The notes beneath the pieces were generated by a model. It was not told the DNA's origin, searched no databases, and saw nothing but the letters and a program-made list of their open reading frames with translations. This document shows, in pieces, positions 31,595 to 39,811 of a stretch of DNA of 64,000 nucleotides. The translations under genes and the position numbers were made by a program. The stretch's first letter is position 1, and each line of letters opens with the position of its first letter. The DNA is from PALSA-894 sp963734185. GTDB taxonomy: Bacteria; Pseudomonadota; Alphaproteobacteria; Rhizobiales; Xanthobacteraceae. The stretch is taken from the NCBI GenBank assembly GCA_963734185.1, contig CAVTGA010000001.1, positions 372,001 to 436,000 on the forward strand. Reading direction: 5' to 3'.

Positions 31595-33210
31595 AGTTCG
31601 GCGCAGTCCCGCCGGCCGAAGCCGAAGGCGGCATCGCGGTGCATTCGATCCGCCAGGGCAACCTCGTGCTCAAGAAGGGCACGGTGATCGGGAAGGCGGA
31701 GATTGCCGCGCTCGCCGCCGCGGGCATCGGCGAGGTCGTGGTGGCGCGGCTCGAACCGGGCGACGTGTCGGAGGACCGGGCGGCGGCCGAGATCGCCGCT
31801 GCGGTCGCGGGCGAGGGCGTGCACGTCGAGCGCGCTTTCACGGGCCGCGCCAATCTGTTCGCGGAAGCTCCCGGCGTGTTGGTGGTCGACAGGCAAGCGA
31901 TCGACCGCCTCAACGAGGTCGACCCCGACATCACTTTTGCGACCCTGCCGGCCTTCGCGCCGGTCGTCGCCGGCAAGATGATCGCGACGGTGAAGATCAT
32001 TCCGTTTGCGGTGTCGGGCACGGCGCGCGACCGGGCGCTCGCGGTCGCGCAGGCGGCCAAGCCCATCATGCGCGTTGCCCCTTATGCGCGAGCCAAGGTC
32101 GGCATCATCTCGACCGTGCTGCCGGGACTCGCCGACAAGGTGATCGACAAGACCCTGCGCGTGACCGCGGAGCGGCTCGCGCCCGCAGGGGCGCGTATCG
32201 TCGCCGAGCGGCGCGTACCGCATGAGGCGCAAGCGCTTGCCCGCGCGCTCGACGAGGTGCTAGGCGCCGGCGCCGAGCTCGTCATCGTATTCGGCGCCTC
32301 GGCCATCGCCGACAAGCGCGACGTGATCCCGGCCGCGGTCGAGGCGATCGGCGGACGCATCGAGCATTTCGGCATGCCGGTCGATCCCGGCAATCTTCTC
32401 CTCATCGCCGACGCGCATGGCCATCCGGTGCTGGGAGCGCCCGGCTGCGCGCGCTCGCCGAAGGAAAACGGCTTCGACTGGGTGCTGATGCGCCTGCTGG
32501 CCGGACTGCCGGTCAAGCGCACCGATATCACCGGCATGGGGGTCGGCGGGCTGTTGATGGAGATCGTGACGCGGCCGCAGCCGCGCGCGGAGCCGGCTCC
32601 CGAAGCCGGCCGCAAGGTCGCCGCTTTGGTGCTTGCTGCCGGCCGCTCGACCCGTATGGGCGGACCGAACAAGCTGCTCGAGCAGGTCGGCGGCAAGCCG
32701 CTGGTGCGCATTGCGGTCGAGCAGGCACTCGCCTCGCGCGCCAGTCCCGTGATCGTGGTCACCGGTCATCAGCGCGAGCGGGTCGAGCAGGCGCTCGCTG
32801 GGCTGCCGCTGCAATTCGTGCACAATCCGGACTTTGCAGAAGGGCTTTCGACCTCGCTCAGGACCGGCATCGCGGCCGTGCCGGCCGCGGCGGACGCGGC
32901 AATCGTCTGCCTCGGCGATATGCCGCACGTGACCGGCAAGCTGATCGACCGGCTGATCGCGGCCTTCGACCCGGCGCGCGGCGCTTTGGTCGTGGTGCCG
33001 ACGATCGCGGGCAAGCGCGGCAACCCGGTGGTGTGGTCGCGCCGCTTCTTCGGTGACCTGATGGCGGTCGACGGCGACGTCGGCGCGCGTCATCTGATCG
33101 CGGGCTACGCGGAAGCGGTGACCGAAGTGGCGCTGGAGGACGCCGGAGCGCTGACCGACGTCGATACGCCGGAGGCGTTGCGCGCCGTCAAGGCGGCGGT
33201 CGAAGCCTGA
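31591..33210 (+). CDS. Fusion of molybdopterin-binding domain and MocA-like nucleotidyltransferase
   Basis: The 539-residue protein has an N-terminal molybdopterin-binding half (about 1-335) with VGIISTVLPGLADKVIDKT, ELVIVFGASAIADKRDVIP and GHPVLGAPGCARSPKENGFD. A C-terminal MobA/MocA-like domain (about 345-539) follows, opening VLAAGRSTRMGGPNKLLE and continuing GDMPHVTGKLIDRL. The second half most likely attaches CMP to molybdopterin, giving the MCD cofactor used by this enzyme class. The fusion joins cofactor handling and nucleotide transfer in one chain at the end of the cox cluster. Confidence 0.88.
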   Translation: MKFGAVPPAEAEGGIAVHSIRQGNLVLKKGTVIGKAEIAALAAAGIGEVVVARLEPGDVSEDRAAAEIAAAVAGEGVHVERAFTGRANLFAEAPGVLVVDRQAIDRLNEVDPDITFATLPAFAPVVAGKMIATVKIIPFAVSGTARDRALAVAQAAKPIMRVAPYARAKVGIISTVLPGLADKVIDKTLRVTAERLAPAGARIVAERRVPHEAQALARALDEVLGAGAELVIVFGASAIADKRDVIPAAVEAIGGRIEHFGMPVDPGNLLLIADAHGHPVLGAPGCARSPKENGFDWVLMRLLAGLPVKRTDITGMGVGGLLMEIVTRPQPRAEPAPEAGRKVAALVLAAGRSTRMGGPNKLLEQVGGKPLVRIAVEQALASRASPVIVVTGHQRERVEQALAGLPLQFVHNPDFAEGLSTSLRTGIAAVPAAADAAIVCLGDMPHVTGKLIDRLIAAFDPARGALVVVPTIAGKRGNPVVWSRRFFGDLMAVDGDVGARHLIAGYAEAVTEVALEDAGALTDVDTPEALRAVKAAVEA

Positions 33211-33249
33211 CGTCGCCGCGTTCTTCCGTTAAATCAAATTAAGTGTTTG

Positions 33250-33282
33250 CCCTGATAATCCCTCCCCGGGGAATTATCGGGG
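33250..33282. promoter_or_regulatory. Hairpin just upstream of the DUF4189 gene
   Basis: CCCTGATAAT pairs with ATTATCGGGG around a CCCTCCCCGGGGA centre. It ends 7 bases before the start codon at 33290 and overlaps the region before the ribosome-binding site (AGAGGA). It could end the cox transcript or limit translation of the next gene. There is no T tract. Confidence 0.45.
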
Positions 33283-33289
33283 AAAGAGG

Positions 33290-33664
33290 ATGGTCTTGCG
33301 TCATGGCGTCGGCACCGCCTTCATCGTTGCCTTTCTGATCGGATCCAGCGCTTGCGCCGATGCGGCCGGCGCGCTCGCGGTCGGCCGCTGCGGGGCCTAC
33401 GGCTACGCGTTCGACTCAGGGACCATGCAGGAAGCGCAGACGCGCGCGGCGAGCGAGTGCAAGGGCGCCGGCTGCCGCATCGTCGCGACGGTGCAGCGGC
33501 AATGCGCCGCGCTCGCGGTCGATGCCCGCAACGCCTGCGGGCCCCACGGCTGGGCCACCGCGCGCACGCTCGGCCGGGCGCAGAACGTCGCGGCGCAGCA
33601 ATGCTACCGCTATGGCGGTCGCGACTGCGTCATCCGCGCCTGGCTTTGCGACGGCCGGGGGTAG
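33290..33664 (+). CDS. Exported DUF4189-domain protein
   Basis: The 124-residue protein has a signal peptide (about residues 1-26, ending ADA) and the DUF4189 pattern: ALAVGRCGAYGYAFDSG, ASECKGAGCRIVATVQRQCA, ACGPHGWATARTLGRAQN and YRYGGRDCVIRAWLCDG. The cysteines (six or more in the mature part) are spaced as in that family and probably form disulphides. Function is unknown. It stands alone, 79 bases after the cox cluster and 137 bases before the haem protein gene. Confidence 0.8.
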   Translation: MVLRHGVGTAFIVAFLIGSSACADAAGALAVGRCGAYGYAFDSGTMQEAQTRAASECKGAGCRIVATVQRQCAALAVDARNACGPHGWATARTLGRAQNVAAQQCYRYGGRDCVIRAWLCDGRG

Positions 33665-33801
33665 TGCGGGTTCAAGCCGGCATAGCAGACATGTTCTTAC
33701 CGACCGTGACGGCGGCATCAGGCTGCTGCCGCGTCGGACCATTTTGATATAGGCTCCGCCCAACCTACGGGTGCCAAAAACCCCGGCAAAGGGAGGGCGA
33801 C

Positions 33802-35925
33802 ATGAGACTGAGACAGACCTTGTATGCGACGGTCGCGGCGGTCGGCATCGCGGCATTCGTGGCCCCCGTCAACGCGCAACAGCCCGCAGCGGTTACGATC
33901 GATGCTGACGACATCGGCGGCGCGGTCACCGGTCCGAACGGCCCGGAAGCCGGCGTCTGGGTGATCGCCGAGACCAAGGACCTCTCCACCAACTACATCA
34001 AAAGCGTGGTGACCGACGATCAGGGCCGCTACCTGATCCCCGACCTGCCGGCGGGCGCGACCTACACGGTGTGGGCGCGCGGCTACGGCCTGGTCGATTC
34101 CGCCAAGGTGGCGAGCCGCCCGGGTCAGATCGTCAACCTTACCGCCGTGCCGGCGCCGACGCCGAAGGCCGCCGCCGAGATCTATCCGGCGATCTACTGG
34201 TATTCGATGCTCAAGGTGCCGGGAAAGCACGAATTCCCGCTCGGCAACGCCAAGAGCCAGCCCGAGTGGCTCAACGTGGTCAAGACCAACGGCTGCTACG
34301 GCTGTCACGCGCTCGGCAACAAGGCGACGCGCACGATCCCGCAGCAGTTCGCCGACATGAGCTCCGAGGACGCCTGGGCGCGGCGCATCCTGTCGGGCCA
34401 GGCCATGAACAACATGGCGACCGCGATCGGCCGCCTCGACGCGCAGCGCGCGCTCAAGCTTTACGCCGACTGGACCGACCGCGTCGCGGCGGGCGAGCTG
34501 CCGGCTGCGAAGCCGCCGCGGCCGCAGGGCAAGGAGCGCAACGTCGTCGTCACGCAGTGGGACTTTTCCGATCCCAAGCACTACCTGCACGACATCACCG
34601 CGACCGACAAGCGCAAGCCGACGCTCAACGCCAACGGCCTGATCTACGGCGCGGTCGAGAACTCGACCGACCTGATCCCGGTGCTCGACCCGGTCAATCA
34701 CAAGGCGACGTCGTTCAAGATGCCGGTGCGCGATCCCAACACGCCCTCGCACAAGAATGATGCGATGTCGGCTTCGCCCTACTGGGGCGATGAGGTGCTC
34801 TGGGATGGCCAGAGCAGCACGCACAACCCGATGTACGACCAGAACGGCCGGGTGTGGTGGACGTCGCGCGTCGGCGTCGCGGACAATCCGGCCTTCTGCA
34901 AGCAGGGCTCGGACCACCCGTCGGCCAAGGTATTCCCGATGGCGTCGTCGACCCGGCACCTGTCGATGCTCGATCCCAAGACCGGCAAGATCACGCTGAT
35001 CCGTACCTGCTACCAGACGCATCATCTGATCTTCGCCGAGGATGCCAACAACACGCTTTGGATGAGCGCGGGCGGACCCGGCAGCGGCGCATTGGGCTGG
35101 CTCGACACCAGGAAATTCGACGAGACCGGCGACGAGGCCAAGTCGCAGGGGTGGACGCCGATCGTCATCGACACCAACGGCAACGGAAAGCGTGACGAAT
35201 GGGTCGAGCCGAACCAGCCGGTCGATCCGACCAAGGACAAGCGCGTCGTGGGCGCGCTCTATGGCATCGGCGTCAATCCGCAGGACGGCACGATCTGGGG
35301 CTCGATCCTGACCTTCCCGGGCTACATCATCCGCGTGAATCCGGGACCGAACCCGTCCGAGACGGCGCTGTCGGAGATCTACGAGCCGCCGGCGCCGGGC
35401 TACGGCCCGCGCGGCTTCGACATCGACCGCAACGGCGTCGCCTGGGTGCCGCTGTCGAGCGGCCACATGGCAAGCTTCGACCGCAGGAAGTGCAAGGGGC
35501 CACTCAACGGCCCGGCCTCGGCCACCGGGCGGCATTGCCCGGAGGGTTGGACGCTCTACGACTTCCCCGGCCCGAAGCACGCCGACGCGCCGGACGTCGG
35601 CAGCGCGGAAGCGAGCTACTATACCTGGGTCGATCAGTTCGACACGTTCGGGCTCGGGCGGGACGTGCCGTGGGCCACCGGCAACGCCAACGAGTCGCTG
35701 ATGGCGCTGGTCGACGGCAAGTGGCTCAACTTCGTGGTTCCCTATCCGCTCGGCTTCTATGCCAAGTGGATGGACGGCCGCATCGACGATCCCAACGCCG
35801 GCTGGAAGGGCAAGGGCGTGTGGGCCACCTACGGCACCCGCGTGCCGTTCCATCTCGAGACCGGCAAGGGGACGCGGCCGAAGGTGGTGAAGTTCCAGCT
35901 GCGGCCCGATCCGCTGGCGAAGTAG
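33802..35925 (+). CDS. Exported single-haem cytochrome c with regulatory-like and beta-propeller-like parts
   Basis: The 707-residue product has a signal peptide (cut near residue 25, NAQ), a carboxypeptidase-regulatory-like beta-sandwich (about 35-105: GPNGPEAGVWVIAETKDLST, DDQGRYLIPDLPAGATYTVW), then NGCYGCHALGNKATRTIP with one CxxCH haem site at about 169-173. A long C-terminal part has repeating strands (NGLIYGAVENSTDLIPVLDP, GRVWWTSRVG, GTIWGSILTFPGYIIRVNPG, DRNGVAWVPLSSG) of a Vgb/streptogramin-lyase-like propeller. A periplasmic electron-transfer or oxidase role is plausible, but no substrate can be named. It heads a cluster of exported and membrane proteins. Confidence 0.8.
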   Translation: MRLRQTLYATVAAVGIAAFVAPVNAQQPAAVTIDADDIGGAVTGPNGPEAGVWVIAETKDLSTNYIKSVVTDDQGRYLIPDLPAGATYTVWARGYGLVDSAKVASRPGQIVNLTAVPAPTPKAAAEIYPAIYWYSMLKVPGKHEFPLGNAKSQPEWLNVVKTNGCYGCHALGNKATRTIPQQFADMSSEDAWARRILSGQAMNNMATAIGRLDAQRALKLYADWTDRVAAGELPAAKPPRPQGKERNVVVTQWDFSDPKHYLHDITATDKRKPTLNANGLIYGAVENSTDLIPVLDPVNHKATSFKMPVRDPNTPSHKNDAMSASPYWGDEVLWDGQSSTHNPMYDQNGRVWWTSRVGVADNPAFCKQGSDHPSAKVFPMASSTRHLSMLDPKTGKITLIRTCYQTHHLIFAEDANNTLWMSAGGPGSGALGWLDTRKFDETGDEAKSQGWTPIVIDTNGNGKRDEWVEPNQPVDPTKDKRVVGALYGIGVNPQDGTIWGSILTFPGYIIRVNPGPNPSETALSEIYEPPAPGYGPRGFDIDRNGVAWVPLSSGHMASFDRRKCKGPLNGPASATGRHCPEGWTLYDFPGPKHADAPDVGSAEASYYTWVDQFDTFGLGRDVPWATGNANESLMALVDGKWLNFVVPYPLGFYAKWMDGRIDDPNAGWKGKGVWATYGTRVPFHLETGKGTRPKVVKFQLRPDPLAK

Positions 35926-35931
35926 ATCGCT

Positions 35932-36055
35932 TGTCCCGGACGCGGTGCAGCGTCCAACGCTGCGCCGCAAATCCGGGACCGTTCCATAACTCGGTGCCTT
36001 TGACGGTCCCGGTTCTGCAGCGCAGCACTTCGTACTGCGCTGCGCCCGGGACGCG
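35932..36055. repeat. Interspersed repeat in the gap after the haem protein gene
   Basis: GGGACCGT (35976-35983) pairs with ACGGTCCC (36003-36010), and related GTCCCGGACGCG and CCCGGGACGCGG segments lie near the ends. The inner CAGCGCAGCACTTCGTACTGCGCTG also folds. It fills nearly the whole 139-base gap between the haem protein gene and the next membrane gene. Confidence 0.65.
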
Positions 36056-36064
36056 GAGAAAGCG

Positions 36065-36574
36065 ATGATGGACTTCGTCTACGACACCATCTCGGTCAAC
36101 GCGTTCTGGACCATCCTGTTCATCGTGCACGCGCTGCTCGCGGTCGCGCTCATCGGCGCGCTCACCCATCAGGCGATGTCGGTGCTGTTGCCGGTGCACC
36201 AGGTCATCGGCTCGGCGAGCTTCCTCACCCGCTTCCGCGCGGTGCGCGGCGCGGGCTACGCCGGCGCGGTCTGCATGCTGTGGATCGTCACGTTCGTGTT
36301 CGGCGCGTGGATCTATACCAAGTACCGCATCTCTGTCCGCATCCCGATCGAGCAGGAAGGATTCTGGAAAACCCAGGGGGCCTTCGAGCTGAAGGAGCAC
36401 CTTGCTGTCATCGGGCTCGGGCTGTTGCCGATCTACTGGTATTTCTGGAACAACGCGCGCAACACCGAATACGACAGCCCGCGGCGCTGGCTGACCGTGA
36501 CGCTTGCGGCCATGTGCTGGTACATGTTCCTCACCGGGCACATCGTGAACAACGTACGGGGCTTCGGATCATGA
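36065..36574 (+). CDS. Histidine-containing four-span membrane protein, unknown family
   Basis: The 169-residue protein has about four spans. Histidines fall in or next to them (FIVHALLAVAL, ALTHQAMSVLLPVHQVIG, FELKEHLAVIGLG, MFLTGHIVNN), a pattern seen in membrane b-type cytochromes. I cannot assign a family. Its stop overlaps the next gene by an ATGA. With the cytochrome c-like gene upstream, a role as membrane electron acceptor or anchor is a reasonable guess and no more. Confidence 0.7.
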   Translation: MMDFVYDTISVNAFWTILFIVHALLAVALIGALTHQAMSVLLPVHQVIGSASFLTRFRAVRGAGYAGAVCMLWIVTFVFGAWIYTKYRISVRIPIEQEGFWKTQGAFELKEHLAVIGLGLLPIYWYFWNNARNTEYDSPRRWLTVTLAAMCWYMFLTGHIVNNVRGFGS

Positions 36575-36960
36575 GCACCACGGTCGAAAGGAGCGCGATG
36601 GCGTCCGCATCGTCACTTGCCTCCTCGGCGACGTTCCGCTCCTTCGCGGTGGTGTTCGCCATCGCGACGCCGGTGATCTACGTCGCCTGCGAAATGATGA
36701 ACTGGCCGCTGTTCACCTATCATCCGGGAACCGACCGCATCGATCTCGGCCGCGCGCCGGCGGTGCGCGACGAGGGGCCGGCCATGTACTGGTACGGCTG
36801 GACCGCGACCACGTTGCTCGGCGCGGCCGTGCTCGGTCTGCTCGCCACCAGGCTGCCCGCAAGCGCGGTCAGGAAGATTCCATTGGCATTGGTCTGGATC
36901 CTGCCGCTTGCGGCGATCCCGATCCTGATCTACGCGCTGAGGTTCTTCTGGCGCTGGTAG
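36571..36960 (+). CDS. Three-span membrane protein, unknown family
   Basis: The 129-residue product has three hydrophobic segments (about 24-42, 76-95 and 105-126) and a polar loop FTYHPGTDRIDLGRAPAVRD between the first two. The start overlaps the preceding gene by 4 bases, so they are translated together and may form one complex. No family was recognised. Confidence 0.7.
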   Translation: MSTTVERSAMASASSLASSATFRSFAVVFAIATPVIYVACEMMNWPLFTYHPGTDRIDLGRAPAVRDEGPAMYWYGWTATTLLGAAVLGLLATRLPASAVRKIPLALVWILPLAAIPILIYALRFFWRW

Positions 36961-36971
36961 CGGAGGCGGAC

Positions 36972-37346
36972 ATGATGGTCCTGATCCGAACGCTCATGGC
37001 AGGCTTGGTGTTGGTCGCCGCAACCGCGGCGTTTGCCGGCGGCGACGACTATGACGGACCGCGCGACACCGAGGACAGGGGCCCGTCCTATTTCGGCTTC
37101 GTGCGCGATGTGCGCGGTTCGCCGGTGCTGGATGCGCGCGTGGTGCTGCGCCCCAAGACCGGCGATCCGGTCGAGATCAAGACCAACGTGCTCGGACTTT
37201 ATCGCAGCCATGTGCGCAAGGGCGTGCGTCCCGACGAGGTCGAGGTATCGTGCGAGAAGGCCGGCTACCGGCAGGCGAACGTCATCCGCCGGCCCAATAC
37301 CCAGGACACCTCGGTCGAAACCAATTGCACGCTGCAACGCCTCTAG
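36972..37346 (+). CDS. Small exported carboxypeptidase-regulatory-like protein
   Basis: The 124-residue protein has a signal peptide (MMVLIRTLMAGLVLVAATAA, cut after FAG) and one beta-sandwich resembling the first domain of the 707-residue haem protein: FGFVRDVRGSPVLDARVVLR, KTNVLGLYRSHVRKGVRPDE. The two cysteines in VSCEKAGYR and ETNCTLQRL may bond. It begins 11 bases after the preceding membrane gene, so it is part of the same operon and may dock on the larger protein. Confidence 0.7.
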   Translation: MMVLIRTLMAGLVLVAATAAFAGGDDYDGPRDTEDRGPSYFGFVRDVRGSPVLDARVVLRPKTGDPVEIKTNVLGLYRSHVRKGVRPDEVEVSCEKAGYRQANVIRRPNTQDTSVETNCTLQRL

Positions 37347-37359
37347 CCGGGGCTGGCCG

Positions 37360-39024
37360 GTGCCGCGGCGATCGATCCTCTACCTCGCTCTGCTGAGTGC
37401 GTTGATCTTCGCCGGAGCGGCGCATTCCCAGTTTCCCGTCGACGCGATCCTGACTGACGGCAAGGTCGTCACCTTCAATTCCGCCCCGGCCGAGGCGCTG
37501 GCCGTGCGCGACGGCCGCATCGCCGCGATCGGGCGCAGCGCCGACATCCGCGCGCTGGCGGGTCCGGCGACGCGGGTGATCGATCTTGCCGGCCGCACCG
37601 TCATTCCCGGACTGATCAACTCGCATATCCACGCGATCCGCGCCGGCCTCACCTATGCGACCGAGGTGCACTGGATCGGGGCGCGGACACTTGCCGAGGC
37701 GCTCGATCGTATCCGCGCGGCGGCCAGAATCGCCCCGAAGGGCGCCTGGCTGGTGGTGGCGGGAGGCTGGGTGGAAACGCAATTCGCCGAGCGGCGCCGC
37801 CCGACTCGGGCCGAGATCGCGGCGGCGGCGCCCGAGCATCACGTCTATGTGCAGATGCTCTACAGCGCGGTGCTGCTCACCGCCGGCGGCATCGAGGCGC
37901 TCGGGATCTCGGGCGACGCCGCGCTCGCCTCGCGCCTCAGCATCGAGACCGGCGCGGACGGCACGCCGACCGGCTGGATCACGGCCGACAACCGCACCAT
38001 CAGCGAGTTGTTCGACCGGCTGCCGCGACCGACCTTCGAACAGGAGCTCGCCGGCACGCGCGCGTTCTTCCGCACCCTCAACAGCCTTGGCATCACCGGC
38101 GTGCTCGATCCGGGCGGCTACAATCTCCCGCTCCAGGCCTATCGGGCCGTGTTTCACGTCCAATATCAAGGCGCCCCCGCCATCCGGGTGGTCTACAGCC
38201 TATGTGCACCGCGACGCGACCATGAGCTTGAGGACTTCCACGACCTGATGCCGCCGATGTCTTTCGGCAACACGTGGCTGCGCTTCAACGGCATCGGCGA
38301 GAACGTCACCTGGGGCATGTACAACAACGATGCGCCGACCGAGGCGCAGAAGGAGCAGCTCTATCAGGTGCTGCGGCAGGTGGTGTGGAAGCGCCAGACC
38401 GCGACCTTCCACTGGAACAACGATCGCTCGGTGCATCATCTGCTCGAAGTGCTGGAGCGCGTGAACGCCGAGGCGCCGATCGCGCCTCTGCGCTGGTCGA
38501 TCGCGCATCTCAACGATGCGTCGCTCGCGAGCCTCACGCGCATGAAAGCACTCGGTGTCGGCTGGCTGATGCAGAACGCATTCTATTTCCGCGGCGAGGC
38601 CTTCCTCGGTCAGCAGGGGAGGGAGGCGGTGCGGCTTGCGCCACCGATCGCGACCGCGCTGCGGATGGGGTTACGGGTCGGCGGCGGCACCGATGCGCAC
38701 CGGGTCATGTCCTACAACCCGTTCGTCTCGCTGCAATGGATGCTCGACGGCAAGACCGTCGGCGGGGTGGCGATGCGCGCACCCGAAGAGACGCCGACGC
38801 GGCTCGAGGCGCTGCGCCTCTACAGCGAGGGCAGCGCGTGGTTCGCGCATGACGAGGCCAGCCGCGGCGCGCTCGCGGTCGGCAAGCTGGCCGATCTCGC
38901 CGTGTTGACCGCGGACTATCTCACCGTTCCGGTCGGTGAGATCGGCAGCATCCGTTCGCTGTTCACCATGGTCGGAGGGAGGGTGGTGTACGCGGACGGG
39001 CCCTACGCGGCACTTCAGGAATAA
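37360..39024 (+). CDS. Exported amidohydrolase (amidohydrolase 3 / YtcJ-like family)
   Basis: From the GTG at 37360 the product has 554 residues with a likely signal peptide (ILYLALLSALIFAGAAHSQ). It then has DAILTDGKVVTFNSAPAEAL, AGRTVIPGLINSHIHAIRAG with the metal-binding HxH, WSIAHLNDAS, and GGGTDAHRVMSYNPFVSLQW with the catalytic Asp. GKLADLAVLTADYLTVP closes the barrel. YtcJ-like enzymes hydrolyse amide, ester or cyclic C-N bonds. An exported member is less usual. The start codon is inferred from the signal peptide. It lies 13 bases after the preceding gene. Confidence 0.8.
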   Translation: MPRRSILYLALLSALIFAGAAHSQFPVDAILTDGKVVTFNSAPAEALAVRDGRIAAIGRSADIRALAGPATRVIDLAGRTVIPGLINSHIHAIRAGLTYATEVHWIGARTLAEALDRIRAAARIAPKGAWLVVAGGWVETQFAERRRPTRAEIAAAAPEHHVYVQMLYSAVLLTAGGIEALGISGDAALASRLSIETGADGTPTGWITADNRTISELFDRLPRPTFEQELAGTRAFFRTLNSLGITGVLDPGGYNLPLQAYRAVFHVQYQGAPAIRVVYSLCAPRRDHELEDFHDLMPPMSFGNTWLRFNGIGENVTWGMYNNDAPTEAQKEQLYQVLRQVVWKRQTATFHWNNDRSVHHLLEVLERVNAEAPIAPLRWSIAHLNDASLASLTRMKALGVGWLMQNAFYFRGEAFLGQQGREAVRLAPPIATALRMGLRVGGGTDAHRVMSYNPFVSLQWMLDGKTVGGVAMRAPEETPTRLEALRLYSEGSAWFAHDEASRGALAVGKLADLAVLTADYLTVPVGEIGSIRSLFTMVGGRVVYADGPYAALQE

Positions 39025-39064
39025 GGCCGGCACACCCTGCTCAACAGCAAGGCGATCCGGCCCC

Positions 39065-39111
39065 TTGCAATCCGGGAAGTCTTATCTATAATATGACTGA
39101 CCAGTCAGTCA
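39065..39111 (+). promoter_or_regulatory. Promoter and TetR-type operator of the efflux operon
   Basis: TTGCAA (39065-39070) and TATAAT (39087-39092) are 16 bases apart, a good sigma-70-like pair. The palindrome TGACTGAC-CA-GTCAGTCA (39094-39111) starts 2 bases after the -10 box, covering the transcription start. A TetR-family gene begins 20 bases downstream, so negative autoregulation is likely. Confidence 0.8.
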
Positions 39112-39130
39112 ATAATGAGCGAGCCCCGCA

Positions 39131-39811
39131 ATGTCCCGCTCCGCTGCGAAACCTGCTGCTCGCGCGCCATCCCATCCTGCCCAACCGGCCCCCGGCCGCG
39201 CGCAGAAGCAAGACCGCGCGCAGAAGAGCGCGGCGCGGCGCGAAGCGATCCTCGCCGCGGCGCTCGATGAATTCTCGGCACGCGGTTACGAGGGCGCGCG
39301 GCTCGACGACGTGGCGCGCCGCGCCGGCGTCGCCAAGGGCACCATCTACCTGCACTTCCGCGACAAGGAGGCGTTGTTCCAGGAACTGGTGCGCTCGGTG
39401 CTCAACCCGTTGGTGGCGGCGCTGGAAGCGGTGCCGCAGGCCGATCTGCCGGTGCGCGTGACGGTCGAGCGCATCACCGACCTGTTCGTGCGCGAGGTCT
39501 ACGGCACGCGGCGCAAGGATGTGATCCGCCTGATCCTCAACGAGGGCCCGCGCTTTCCCGCGCTCGCCGAGTTCTACTATCGCGAGGTGGTGGCGCGCAT
39601 CCTCGCCGCGATCCGCGGCCTGATGCGGCGCGCGATCGCGCGCGGCGAGCTCACGAGCGACGTGTTCATCCGTTTCCCGCAGCTGCTGGTCGCGCCCGGC
39701 ATCGTCGCGATCCTGTGGAACAGCCTGTTCCACGCGCACGAGCCGCTCGACGTCGCGGCGCTGATGCGCGCGCACGTGGAGCTCCTGTTCGGCGGAGGAA
39801 AGGCCAAATGA
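39131..39811 (+). CDS. TetR-family repressor of the efflux operon
   Basis: The 226-residue protein has a basic, Ala/Pro-rich N-terminal tail of about 35 residues. The TetR helix-turn-helix follows (RREAILAAALDEFSARGYEG, VARRAGVAKGTIYLHFRDKE). The ligand domain has a TetR_C-like DVIRLILNEGPRFPALAEFY segment. The gene is first in an operon with a membrane-fusion protein, ATPase and permease, overlapping the next gene by 4 bases, and the operator at 39094-39111 lies directly in front. The layout resembles the E. coli CecR-ybhGFSR system. Confidence 0.9.
   Translation: MSRSAAKPAARAPSHPAQPAPGRAQKQDRAQKSAARREAILAAALDEFSARGYEGARLDDVARRAGVAKGTIYLHFRDKEALFQELVRSVLNPLVAALEAVPQADLPVRVTVERITDLFVREVYGTRRKDVIRLILNEGPRFPALAEFYYREVVARILAAIRGLMRRAIARGELTSDVFIRFPQLLVAPGIVAILWNSLFHAHEPLDVAALMRAHVELLFGGGKAK

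Noticed and set aside
33718..35970. A 750-residue minus-strand frame opposite the haem protein
   Set aside because: Shadow frame; the plus strand has a signal peptide and a CxxCH haem motif.
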